NCBI GenBank assembly: GCA_905214955.1
Contig: CAJMON010000102.1
Location: 1 to 7,086, forward strand
Direction of reading: 5' to 3'
Length of the DNA stretch: 7,086 bases
DNA from: an uncultured bacterium
GTDB taxonomy: Bacteria > Bacillota > Clostridia > Lachnospirales > Lachnospiraceae
Made by a program: the position numbers and the translations under genes. The stretch's first letter is position 1; every line of letters starts with the position of its first letter. Below, piece after piece: positions 1 through 6,081 of the stretch. The notes beneath the pieces were generated by a model. The model was not told the origin of the DNA, searched no databases, and saw only the letters and a list, made by a program, of their open reading frames with translations.

Positions 1-8
1 GGGGACGT

Positions 9-15
9 CCTCCTT
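9..15 (-). promoter_or_regulatory. Shine-Dalgarno sequence of a gene that starts just beyond the left edge
   Basis: On the minus strand this reads AAGGAGG, a near-perfect match to the 16S anti-Shine-Dalgarno sequence. The remaining 8 nt up to the window edge are the usual spacer length, so a start codon is expected immediately outside the window. The site lies about 30 nt after the ATPase stop codon with no terminator-like hairpin between them. A downstream gene is therefore probably co-transcribed with the ATPase. Its identity cannot be seen. Confidence 0.6.
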
Positions 16-26
16 CTTCTTTTGTA

Positions 27-40
27 TATTTCTTTGATTT
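27..40. repeat. 14-nt direct repeat, copy 1 (leader of the off-edge gene)
   Basis: TATTTCTTTGATTT on the plus strand, identical to 3077-3090. On the minus strand each copy (AAATCAAAGAAATA) lies just upstream of a Shine-Dalgarno sequence: this one 13 nt before the left-edge site, the other directly before that of the ATPase. It is AT-rich, so chance identity is possible. Confidence 0.4.
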
Positions 41-3000
41 TTATCCAATGTTCATTTTTTTCCAGAGTCTGATACAGCTGCGGACCAGCCACTCCCGGAA
101 CTGTCCCAGTTTGATGATCATTCCATTGAAAAATACAGTCAGTTCTTTTGCCATACAGATCATAGGAATCACAAACAATATTTCCCACCGGATGACGGGA
201 TAAATGCCAAGAAGTCCCGGAACCAGCAGTACTCCGATCAGGAAAATCACATTTACACTGATGATCAGCGTTCTGTGAAGCAGATTCATGGGCTGGCACA
301 CCCGGTACAACAGAATCATGCTGACTGCAGTACCCACCAGCAGGTTAAAGGTAGAGGTCATCAGCGCATCATGTCCCCAGAACCGCCCAAAGAGCTGGAG
401 CGCCAGCATACTCACCACCATGGTCAGTGACGTAGGCAGTGCAAATCGCATCACGTAACGCAAAAATCCGGTACTATTGACGTTTTCCGTCCGTTCCAGA
501 GTCAGAATAAAGCTTGGGATTCCAATGGCCACTGTGCTCATCCAGGAAAGCTGGATAGGAATAAAGGGATATTCTCTTGCCATAAGAATAAACAGGATGC
601 ACAGGATCATGGAGTAAATGGTCTTGGAAAGATACAGGGAACTGACCCGTTCAATGTTGGTGATGATCATACGGCCTTCACTCACAATATCTTTCAGACA
701 GGCAAAATTGGAATCCAAAAGCACGATGTGTGCCACCTGTTTGGCTGCATCGCTTCCTGCTGCCATGGCAATTCCGCAGTCTGCATCTTTTAATGCCAGT
801 ACGTCGTTGACACCGTCTCCTACCATACCGACTACTTTTTTGTTGGCCTGGTAAGCACGTACCAGCTGCTGTTTCTGCTCTGGTTTCACCCGGCCAAATA
901 CTGAATACTGTTCCACCACTTCTGCCAGTTCTTCCGGATCTGTTGGAAGTGTGGACGCATCTACATACCGTTCTCCCCCTTCCAGACCGGCTTTGACTGC
1001 AATCTGGGAAACCGTCACCGGATTGTCTCCGGAAATTACTTTAATATCCACATTCTGCTCTTTAAAATACTGGAATGTGTCCGCAGCTTCCGGACGGATA
1101 CAGTCCGCAATGGCAATAAAGCCAATGGGATGAATTCCTTCTACATGGCCGTCCTCCGGATAAATCTCATCGCAGCCTGCAAGAAGCAGGACACGCAGTC
1201 CCTCTTCCGAATACTTTTCCGCCTGGATGCGCAGCTCTTCGTCATTCTCATCCAGCAGGAAATCCGGTGCTCCCAAAACGAAACATCCCTGGGTGGCAAA
1301 GCGGATAGCCCGATATTTCCGGTCAGAGGAAAACGGAATCCGCTCTTTTACGGTCCAGTTCTCTTTCCTTTTAAAGTAAGCCATCAGAGCTTCCTGTGTA
1401 TTGTTCACATCGGAAAAGGCATACGCCATATGGTTCATAACCTGGTCTACCCGGTCATCGTCTTCTCCGTTGACACCCACCACTTCTACGACTTCCAGTT
1501 TTCCAGTGGTGATGGTTCCGGTTTTATCCAGGCAGAGTACATTGACTCTGGCAAGGCCTTCAATGGCTTCCATTTCCTGTACCAGGGCACGTTTTCTAGC
1601 CAGACGTCCCACGCCGAGAATAAAGGAAATACTGGTCAGCAACACCAGTCCTTCCGGAATCATGCCAATCACACCAGCCACAGTGCTCACCAGTGCATCG
1701 GAAAAGGTTACGCCGCTGGCCATGCGCTGGGATCGGTATAAAAGAAGTCCGATTGGGATAATCACCACACCCACCACTTTGATGATCCGCTTGATGGTCT
1801 CCTGCATTTCAGAGGTGGCACGTTTTTTTGTCTTGGCCTTTTTCATCAGCTGGTATGCATAATTGTCTTCTCCCACATGCACAACCTGGACAACACCGGT
1901 ACCTGCTGTCAGGAAGCTGCCGGACATCACCCGGTCTCCCGGCTTTTTGCGCACGGCCTTGGATTCTCCAGTCAGCATAGATTCATTGACTTCTATGCCG
2001 TTTGACTCCAATACCACACTGTCGGAACAGATCTGGTCTCCCGCGGACACCAGCATCACATCATCAATGACTACTTCTTTAATGGGAACCTCCTGCTCTT
2101 TCTGATCACGGATCACTTTTGCTTTGGAAGCTGTAATCACAGAAAGCTTGTCAACCAGGTTCTTTACTTTCATTTCCTGGGCAATTCCGATCACCGAGTT
2201 GATGATGATAATGCCCATAAAGGTAATATTTTTGATCTGTCCGGAAATCAGAATCAGACATCCCAGTGCCAGGTTCAAAAAGTTGAAATAGGTCAGTGTG
2301 TGATCCCGGATGATTTCTTTCTTGGTCTTGAAAATATTTTCTCCGGTGTCATTGACCTTTCCAAGGCCTACCCGCTTGTCTACCTGGGCCTGGGTCAGTC
2401 CCAGTACATCCGGATCAGCCGTCTCATCCGGATCAGGCTCCGGTTCGGGTTCCGGTTCGGATTCCGGGTTTTCTTCAAACTCCTGTCCGGCTTCTTCGCC
2501 GTTTTTCCCATTGGTTTCTTCGGAAACGGTGTCTTCTTTCTCCTGAGGCTCTTCACCTGTTTCTTCTATATTTATGTGATTTTCTTCTGGTGCGGCAGAT
2601 TCTGCCGTCTCTGCGGTCTGCCCCTCTTCCCCGGTTTCTGATGTATCATCCGCATCCTGTTCTTCTGTCGGCTTCCATCCTCCAGGCACCGGCATCTGGG
2701 GACCCTTTCCAGGAACCAGCGCTGTCCCGGGAGCTGCTGCCAGAAGCTCTGTCTGCTCCACAGCGTCTGCCATCACTGGTTCTTCCACGGTCTCATCCAC
2801 TTCCGGAAGATTTTCCCATCCTTCCTTGGCGGCCGTCTCTTTTTCCAGGACTTCCCCTTCCACAGCCTCTTCTGCCTCTGGCTTTGGTAAGTCAGACATT
2901 TCCGCCTCTGGCGGCAATTCTGATGCTGGTTCTGCTGACATCTCTGGTTCTGGCTCCGGTTCGGGTTCTGCTTCTGCCTGCTCCGGCATCAGATCTGTGT

Positions 3001-3067
3001 CCTGGGCAAGCTCCTGACCCTGCACATTTGGCTCCGTATTTCTTTCATGTTTTCTTCTTTTTCTCAT
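41..3067 (-). CDS. Cation-translocating P-type ATPase (CtpE-like) with a long acidic Glu/Pro-rich N-terminal extension
   Basis: An integral-membrane pump that uses ATP to move a cation across the cytoplasmic membrane. Seen in the 1008-residue product: TGES actuator motif at 366-369, IPEGL in M4 at 470-474, phosphorylated Asp514 in DKTGT, and hinge motif GDGVND at 750-755. About ten membrane segments are visible: four before the ATP-binding domain (about 256-297 and 427-486) and six after it (about 808-978). The core from about residue 222 matches the usual size of the family. The sequence around M4 and the phosphorylation site (EAIEGLARVNVLCLDKTGT) resembles actinobacterial CtpE, a calcium-linked type II pump, but the ion here is inferred only. 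In M6 the residue matching the SERCA calcium-binding Asp is Ile848. Residues 1 to about 225 are a low-complexity acidic tail with PEPEPE runs at 34-42 and 204-211. Start: ATG preceded by GAGGAAG 5 nt upstream. An acidic tail start further in is possible but has no better ribosome site that I saw. Confidence 0.92.
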   Translation of the reverse strand: MRKRRKHERNTEPNVQGQELAQDTDLMPEQAEAEPEPEPEPEMSAEPASELPPEAEMSDLPKPEAEEAVEGEVLEKETAAKEGWENLPEVDETVEEPVMADAVEQTELLAAAPGTALVPGKGPQMPVPGGWKPTEEQDADDTSETGEEGQTAETAESAAPEENHINIEETGEEPQEKEDTVSEETNGKNGEEAGQEFEENPESEPEPEPEPDPDETADPDVLGLTQAQVDKRVGLGKVNDTGENIFKTKKEIIRDHTLTYFNFLNLALGCLILISGQIKNITFMGIIIINSVIGIAQEMKVKNLVDKLSVITASKAKVIRDQKEQEVPIKEVVIDDVMLVSAGDQICSDSVVLESNGIEVNESMLTGESKAVRKKPGDRVMSGSFLTAGTGVVQVVHVGEDNYAYQLMKKAKTKKRATSEMQETIKRIIKVVGVVIIPIGLLLYRSQRMASGVTFSDALVSTVAGVIGMIPEGLVLLTSISFILGVGRLARKRALVQEMEAIEGLARVNVLCLDKTGTITTGKLEVVEVVGVNGEDDDRVDQVMNHMAYAFSDVNNTQEALMAYFKRKENWTVKERIPFSSDRKYRAIRFATQGCFVLGAPDFLLDENDEELRIQAEKYSEEGLRVLLLAGCDEIYPEDGHVEGIHPIGFIAIADCIRPEAADTFQYFKEQNVDIKVISGDNPVTVSQIAVKAGLEGGERYVDASTLPTDPEELAEVVEQYSVFGRVKPEQKQQLVRAYQANKKVVGMVGDGVNDVLALKDADCGIAMAAGSDAAKQVAHIVLLDSNFACLKDIVSEGRMIITNIERVSSLYLSKTIYSMILCILFILMAREYPFIPIQLSWMSTVAIGIPSFILTLERTENVNSTGFLRYVMRFALPTSLTMVVSMLALQLFGRFWGHDALMTSTFNLLVGTAVSMILLYRVCQPMNLLHRTLIISVNVIFLIGVLLVPGLLGIYPVIRWEILFVIPMICMAKELTVFFNGMIIKLGQFREWLVRSCIRLWKKMNIG
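2436..2452. repeat. 17-nt direct repeat inside the ATPase acidic domain, copy 1
   Basis: GGCTCCGGTTCGGGTTC on the plus strand, identical to 2952-2968. It encodes the second PEPEPE run of the acidic extension. The copies are 516 bp apart, exactly 172 codons. Confidence 0.85.
2952..2968. repeat. 17-nt direct repeat inside the ATPase acidic domain, copy 2
   Basis: Identical to 2436-2452 and in the same reading phase. It encodes the first PEPEPE run near residues 34-41. Recombination between copies would remove 172 residues without shifting frame. Confidence 0.85.
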
Positions 3068-3076
3068 ATCTTCCTC

Positions 3077-3090
3077 TATTTCTTTGATTT
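3077..3090. repeat. 14-nt direct repeat, copy 2 (ATPase leader)
   Basis: Same 14 bases as 27-40. Here it lies directly upstream of the ATPase Shine-Dalgarno (GAGG, minus strand, 3073-3076). The two copies bracket the ATPase gene and occupy matching positions in two successive gene leaders. Confidence 0.4.
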
Positions 3091-3103
3091 CCTGTTTACA
3101 GGA
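3090..3103. promoter_or_regulatory. Dyad in the ATPase 5' leader (candidate operator)
   Basis: TCCTGT-TT-ACAGGA, a perfect 6-bp inverted repeat around two bases. It lies between the predicted ATPase promoter and its ribosome binding site. A protein bound here would block transcription elongation, so a repressor site is plausible. No known regulator box is recognised. Confidence 0.35.
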
Positions 3104-3138
3104 TATTTCCTTTTCCGGATAGAATTTCCATAAACAAC

Positions 3139-3167
3139 ATTATACCGGACTTCCTGCATTTTGTATA
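3139..3167 (-). promoter_or_regulatory. Predicted sigma-A promoter of the P-type ATPase
   Basis: On the minus strand, TATACA (3167-3162), a 17-bp spacer, then a perfect TATAAT (3144-3139). The -35 box matches the consensus at 4 of 6 positions. Transcription would begin near 3132, giving a leader of about 65 nt that contains the dyad at 3090-3103. Confidence 0.55.
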
Positions 3168-3179
3168 GTCGTCCTTTGG

Positions 3180-3196
3180 AAACTTATAAAAAGTTT
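3180..3196. promoter_or_regulatory. Inverted repeat upstream of the ATPase promoter
   Basis: AAACTT-ATAAA-AAGTTT, perfect 6-bp arms. Its centre lies about 56 bp before the predicted ATPase transcription start, just upstream of the -35 box. That is a position often used by activators. The sequence is AT-rich, so chance is a real alternative. Confidence 0.25.
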
Positions 3197-3208
3197 ATTT
3201 TTTCTTAC

Positions 3209-3226
3209 GAATTTCTTTCGAAATTC
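3209..3226. promoter_or_regulatory. Inverted repeat in the middle of the divergent region
   Basis: GAATTTC-TTTC-GAAATTC, perfect 7-bp arms around 4 nt. It lies between the two divergent promoters and could bind a regulator of either gene. It is not GC-rich and has no adjoining T-run that would make a convincing terminator. Confidence 0.3.
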
Positions 3227-3269
3227 AGGAATCTTTTTCTGGCAGCCTGTATTTATCTGAAAAATTTCC

Positions 3270-3290
3270 ATATACGGAATCAGCGTATAT
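3270..3290. promoter_or_regulatory. Inverted repeat upstream of the gdhA promoter (candidate activator site)
   Basis: ATATACG-GAATCAG-CGTATAT, perfect 7-bp arms around 7 nt. The centre at 3280 is about 59 bp before the predicted gdhA start of transcription and 14 bp upstream of the -35 box. This is close to the class I activator position. The regulator is unknown; the sequence does not match the GlnR box TGTNA-N7-TNACA. Confidence 0.4.
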
Positions 3291-3303
3291 TTTGAACAGG
3301 ATA

Positions 3304-3332
3304 TTGCATTTTTTTTCATGCTCTGCTATAAT
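3304..3332 (+). promoter_or_regulatory. Predicted promoter of gdhA with an extended -10
   Basis: TTGCAT (3304-3309), a 17-bp spacer, then TATAAT (3327-3332), preceded by TGC, which gives an extended -10 element. This is the best promoter match in the window. Transcription would begin near 3339, leaving a short leader of about 37 nt with no room for a riboswitch. Confidence 0.75.
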
Positions 3333-3360
3333 AAACCCCGTAAAAAAACTTTAGCGATTT

Positions 3361-3367
3361 AAGGAGG
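3361..3367 (+). promoter_or_regulatory. Ribosome binding site of gdhA
   Basis: AAGGAGG, 8 nt before the ATG at 3376. It fixes the start codon and, together with the strong promoter, predicts high expression. Confidence 0.85.
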
Positions 3368-3375
3368 AAAAGTCC

Positions 3376-4710
3376 ATGTCATACGTTGACGAGGTCATTG
3401 CCAAAGTGATTGAGCAGAACCCGGCAGAACCCGAGTTCCATCAGGCAGTAAAAGAGGTTCTGGAATCTCTGCGTGTTGTCATTGAAGCAAATGAAGAAAA
3501 GTACAGAAAAGATGCTCTCCTTGAGCGTCTGGTAAATCCCGAAAGACAGATCAAATTCCGTGTTCCGTGGGTTGACGACAAAGGTCAGGTTCAGGTAAAC
3601 ACCGGCTACCGTGTACAGTTTAACAGTGCCATTGGTCCGTACAAGGGAGGTCTGCGTCTTCATCCGTCCGTAAACCTGGGCATTATCAAGTTCCTGGGCT
3701 TTGAGCAGATTTTCAAAAATTCCCTGACCGGTCTTCCTATCGGCGGCGGCAAGGGTGGTTCCGATTTTGACCCGAAGGGCAAATCTGACCGCGAAGTTAT
3801 GGCATTCTGTCAGAGCTTTATGACAGAACTGTGCAAATATATCGGCGCTGATACCGATGTTCCGGCAGGCGATATCGGAACTGGTGCCAGAGAAATCGGT
3901 TATATGTTCGGACAGTACAAACGCCTGCGCGGTCTGTATGAAGGCGTCCTGACCGGAAAAGGCCTGTCCTACGGCGGATCCCTGGCCCGTACAGAAGCTA
4001 CCGGCTACGGTCTGTTATACTTCACCCGTGAGCTGTTAAAGCTGAACGGCATTGACATTGCTGGAAAGACTGCATGTGTTTCCGGTTCCGGAAATGTAGC
4101 GATCTACGCAGTAGAAAAAGCTACTCAGATGGGTGTGAAGGTTCTGACTGTCAGCGATTCTACTGGATGGGTATACGATCCGGAAGGCATCGATGTAACT
4201 GCCCTGAAAGAAATCAAGGAAGTAAAACGTGCCCGTCTGACCGAGTACAAGAATTATCGTCCGAATTCTGAATATCATGAGGGACGCGGCGTATGGACCG
4301 TTAAGTGTGATCTGGCTCTGCCCTGCGCTACTCAGAACGAACTGCTCTTAGAGGATGCAAAGGCTCTGGTTGCCAATGGCTGCCTGGCTGTATGCGAAGG
4401 TGCAAACATGCCGACTACTCTGGATGCTACCGAGTATCTGCAGAAAAACAACGTGATCTTCGCACCGGGCAAAGCTGCCAACGCAGGCGGTGTTGCTACC
4501 TCCGCTCTGGAAATGTCCCAGAACAGCGAGCGTTTAAGCTGGACCTTCGAAGAAGTAGATGCCAAACTGCAGCAGATCATGATCAATATCTGCCACAATG
4601 CCGCAGATGCTGCAAAGCGTTACGGTATGGAAGGCAACTATGTAGCAGGCGCAAACATTGCCGGATTCGAAAAAGTTGTAGATGCTATGAACGCACAGGG
4701 TATTGTCTGA
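3376..4710 (+). CDS. gdhA: Glutamate dehydrogenase, NADP-type (EC 1.4.1.4)
   Basis: A cytoplasmic, hexameric-type enzyme that reductively aminates 2-oxoglutarate with ammonium to give glutamate, a main nitrogen-assimilation route in clostridia. The 444-residue length is standard. Aligned from memory to the Clostridium symbiosum enzyme with an offset of one, all key residues are present: Lys90 and Lys114 for glutamate carboxylates, catalytic Lys126 in PIGGGKGG, catalytic Asp166 in DVPAGDIG, and Ser381 in MSQNSERLSW. The Rossmann motif is SGSGNVA at 236-242, followed by VSDSTG at 259-264. This resembles E. coli GdhA and not the NAD enzyme of C. symbiosum (GFGNVA), so NADP preference is inferred. 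The gene has its own promoter and terminator and is divergent from the ATPase and convergent with lrgB, so it is probably monocistronic. Coenzyme preference is the only uncertain part of the call. Confidence 0.97.
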   Translation: MSYVDEVIAKVIEQNPAEPEFHQAVKEVLESLRVVIEANEEKYRKDALLERLVNPERQIKFRVPWVDDKGQVQVNTGYRVQFNSAIGPYKGGLRLHPSVNLGIIKFLGFEQIFKNSLTGLPIGGGKGGSDFDPKGKSDREVMAFCQSFMTELCKYIGADTDVPAGDIGTGAREIGYMFGQYKRLRGLYEGVLTGKGLSYGGSLARTEATGYGLLYFTRELLKLNGIDIAGKTACVSGSGNVAIYAVEKATQMGVKVLTVSDSTGWVYDPEGIDVTALKEIKEVKRARLTEYKNYRPNSEYHEGRGVWTVKCDLALPCATQNELLLEDAKALVANGCLAVCEGANMPTTLDATEYLQKNNVIFAPGKAANAGGVATSALEMSQNSERLSWTFEEVDAKLQQIMINICHNAADAAKRYGMEGNYVAGANIAGFEKVVDAMNAQGIV

Positions 4711-4740
4711 TTTTTCAATATCCTTTGTATCAGAAAAGAA

Positions 4741-4779
4741 CTGGGGAACAGACCAAATGGTTTGTTCCCCAGCTTTTTT
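4741..4779 (+). terminator. Rho-independent terminator of gdhA
   Basis: A 14-bp stem, CTGGGGAACAGACC with GGTTTGTTCCCCAG, closes an AAAT loop and is followed by C and six Ts. It starts 30 nt after the gdhA stop. One pair is G-U in the plus-strand RNA but becomes an A-C mismatch in the minus-strand RNA, so it is built mainly for gdhA. An A-rich stretch on its left could give weaker termination of transcripts arriving from lrgB. Confidence 0.93.
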
Positions 4780-4798
4780 ATTAAATATAATACCTTGT

Positions 4799-4896
4799 GA
4801 ATTGCTCCGTGCTTCACACTTCCGCAATTCTGCCCGTCATTTGCATATCGTGAAGCTGACGCTCCACTTTTATGTCTACGCTCCGCTTTTGCAGAC
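4799..4896 (-). other. Structured intergenic element with three hairpins (possible dispersed repeat or 3' UTR RNA)
   Basis: Between the gdhA terminator and the lrgB stop. Read on the minus strand there are three hairpins. 4874-4896: GTCTGC, 11-nt loop, GTAGAC. 4850-4867: GTGGAGC-GTCA-GCTTCAC. 4799-4830: GAATTGC, 18-nt loop, GCAATTC. The first two each contain a G-U pair that would be an A-C mismatch in the plus-strand RNA, which favours minus-strand transcription, in other words the lrgB 3' end. GGAGC recurs once in each hairpin. The loop of the third (GTGAAGC, 4811-4817) can also pair perfectly with the second (4850-4856), giving an alternative fold. No convincing protein is encoded. It may be a palindromic interspersed repeat, an sRNA or a lrgB 3' UTR structure. 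Confidence 0.45.
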
Positions 4897-4967
4897 CGGG
4901 CGGACCCCAAAGTCCAAAAACCATTCCAGTGCAGGCACATCGTGATTTCAGACTTTTTGTTTCTGTA

Positions 4968-5660
4968 TTATAAAAAATTTGCAAAGACGGAAGCCAGAAT
5001 CACGGTCAGAAGACCTGCCACTGCGATGGACAAGCTGCTCATGGCTCCCTCAATCTCTCCCAGCTCCAGTGCTTTGGATGTTCCGATGGCATGTGCGCTG
5101 GTTCCAAGAGCCAGTCCCACTGCAATAGGCTCTTCTATATGGAAGATCTTACATACCATTTCTCCGATCACATTTCCAAGGACTCCGGTCACAATGATCA
5201 CTGCTACGGTGATGGTGGTGATTCCTCCCAGTTCGTCTGCCACGCCCATACCAATGGCTGTGGTGATAGATTTCGGAAGCAGGGTCACGTACTGCTCATG
5301 GTTTAATCCAAAAGCCAGTGCCATAACCAGAACACCTCCAAGACTTGCCAGAACACCAGATACAATCCCAAGCACCACTGCCAGAAGATTTTTCTTCAGC
5401 AGGGAAATCTGTTGATACAGAGGGATGGCCAGGCATACCGTGGCAGGTGTCAGAAGGTAGCTCAAATATTTGGCAGACGATTCATAGGACGCATAATCAA
5501 TATGCAGCACCTTTAAGACAACGATGACAAAGACAATGGAAATCAGAAGAGGATTTAACACGGCCCAGCCGAATTTCTTTTTTAAAAACAGCCCAAGTCC
5601 ATATCCGACCAGGCTCACTGCCATTCCAAAAAACATAGAACCCGCTAAAAACTCATTCAT
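4968..5660 (-). CDS. lrgB: LrgB/CidB-family membrane protein
   Basis: A polytopic inner-membrane protein of 230 residues, the usual family length. Family signatures seen: LLTPATVCLAIPLYQQ at 69-84, LPKSITTAIGMGVADELGG at 128-146, and a C-terminal block at 186-210 with GTSAHAIGTSKA and GEIEGAMSS. Hydrophobic segments fill most of the chain. LrgB proteins were first linked to control of murein hydrolase release and cell lysis in Staphylococcus. Relatives paired with LrgA carry pyruvate in Bacillus (PftAB), and the plant plastid fusion PLGG1 carries glycolate/glycerate. The gene overlaps lrgA by 8 nt and has its own perfect ribosome site inside lrgA, so the two proteins are surely made together and probably form one complex. 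Which role applies here is not shown by the sequence; the neighbouring aldolase favours transport. Confidence 0.93.
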   Translation of the reverse strand: MNEFLAGSMFFGMAVSLVGYGLGLFLKKKFGWAVLNPLLISIVFVIVVLKVLHIDYASYESSAKYLSYLLTPATVCLAIPLYQQISLLKKNLLAVVLGIVSGVLASLGGVLVMALAFGLNHEQYVTLLPKSITTAIGMGVADELGGITTITVAVIIVTGVLGNVIGEMVCKIFHIEEPIAVGLALGTSAHAIGTSKALELGEIEGAMSSLSIAVAGLLTVILASVFANFL

Positions 5661-6027
5661 GGTCTCTACCTCCTTTTCCTTTCCGGATCACAGTCTGTGC
5701 AGTCCTTCCTGTCACAGCCATTACCAGAACGGTAGTCACCGCTGTGATGACCAGAACCGGAACCAGAATCGCTTTTAAGTCTGCCCATGCAGTCAGCAGT
5801 CCTACCGCGGCCGGAATAAACATAGGAGGCATGATCTCCAGAAGAAAATCTCCTGCAATTTTTACTTTTTCCAGGCGGACCACTCCGGTGCACAGAGCAG
5901 CCAGCATCAGCAGAAGACCGTAAATACTGGCAGGAATGGGCAGAGGAATCAGTCCGTGAAGAATTTCTCCCAGAAAAGTAACCGTCATAATCACGCCAAA
6001 TTGATACAGCAGTTTCATATCTCTCAT
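5653..6027 (-). CDS. lrgA: LrgA/CidA-family holin-like membrane protein
   Basis: A small protein of 124 residues with about four membrane segments and a basic C-terminal tail (IRKGKGGRDHE). Family signatures: LPIPASIYGLLLML near 29-42 and FLLEIMPPMFIPAAVGLL at 61-78, matching the CidA/LrgA pattern with the Pro-Ala-X-Val-Gly element. It is the partner of the downstream LrgB: its stop lies inside the first codons of lrgB (ATGAATGA overlap), which implies translational coupling. The start is uncertain. The ATG at 6027 and the ATG at 6018 (giving MKLLYQF, the more typical family N-terminus) both lack a strong ribosome site, and I slightly prefer 6018. It lies 85 nt after rhaD with a possible own promoter. 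Functionally it is either holin/antiholin-like or a subunit of a small-carboxylate carrier. Confidence 0.9.
   Translation of the reverse strand: MRDMKLLYQFGVIMTVTFLGEILHGLIPLPIPASIYGLLLMLAALCTGVVRLEKVKIAGDFLLEIMPPMFIPAAVGLLTAWADLKAILVPVLVITAVTTVLVMAVTGRTAQTVIRKGKGGRDHE
5668..5677 (-). promoter_or_regulatory. Ribosome binding site of lrgB inside lrgA
   Basis: AAAAGGAGGT on the minus strand, with GGAGG 8 nt before the lrgB ATG. It is much stronger than anything in front of lrgA, so lrgB may be translated at least as well as lrgA. Confidence 0.8.
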
Positions 6028-6037
6028 CTCGCTTTCA
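6024..6037 (-). promoter_or_regulatory. Weak cre-like (CcpA) match over the lrgA start
   Basis: TGAAAGCGAGATGA against the consensus TGWAANCGNTNWCA: the central AANCG and the first TG agree, while two conserved positions in the second half do not. Several lrgAB/pftAB operons are known to be CcpA-controlled, which makes the site worth noting. On sequence alone it is weak. Confidence 0.2.
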
Positions 6038-6052
6038 ACTTCATACCGTCAA

Positions 6053-6081
6053 AGTATACCTCACTTTATCTAAAAGCGCAA
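6053..6081 (-). promoter_or_regulatory. Possible promoter of lrgAB
   Basis: On the minus strand, TTGCGC (6081-6076), a 17-bp spacer, then TATACT (6058-6053). The -10 is good and the -35 moderate. Transcription would begin near 6046, 19 to 28 nt before the two possible lrgA starts. It would let lrgAB be expressed apart from rhaD. Confidence 0.4.

Noticed and set aside
2310..2546. Plus-strand open frame with Gly-Ser repeats (and longer plus-strand frames at 2590-3087 and 1130-1741)
   Set aside because: These are opposite-strand images of the ATPase gene; the Gly-Ser run is only the complement of the Glu-Pro codons, and none has a ribosome site or family match.
3090..3103. CopY/BlaI-type operator in the ATPase leader
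   Set aside because: Those boxes read TACA-N2-TGTA; here the half-sites are in the opposite order (TGT-TT-ACA), and the pump has no copper-type CPC motif.
3339..3375. Riboswitch in the gdhA leader
   Set aside because: The predicted leader is only about 37 nt, too short for any glutamine or other riboswitch.
4929..4938. GTGC-AG-GCAC as an lrgB terminator
   Set aside because: The loop is two bases, the stem is four pairs, and no T-run follows directly on the minus strand.
4638..4940. Minus-strand open frame of 100 codons overlapping the gdhA end and terminator
   Set aside because: It runs through a clear terminator hairpin and into the antisense of gdhA, has no ribosome site I can see, and its composition is that of the structured element, not of a protein.
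4703..4945. Plus-strand open frame of 80 codons after gdhA
   Set aside because: It starts inside gdhA and spans the terminator and the hairpin element; no sign of real coding.
4968..6027. LrgA/LrgB as part of a prophage lysis cassette
   Set aside because: No endolysin, phage structural or integrase gene is present; the neighbours are metabolic, and LrgA/LrgB are chromosomal families.
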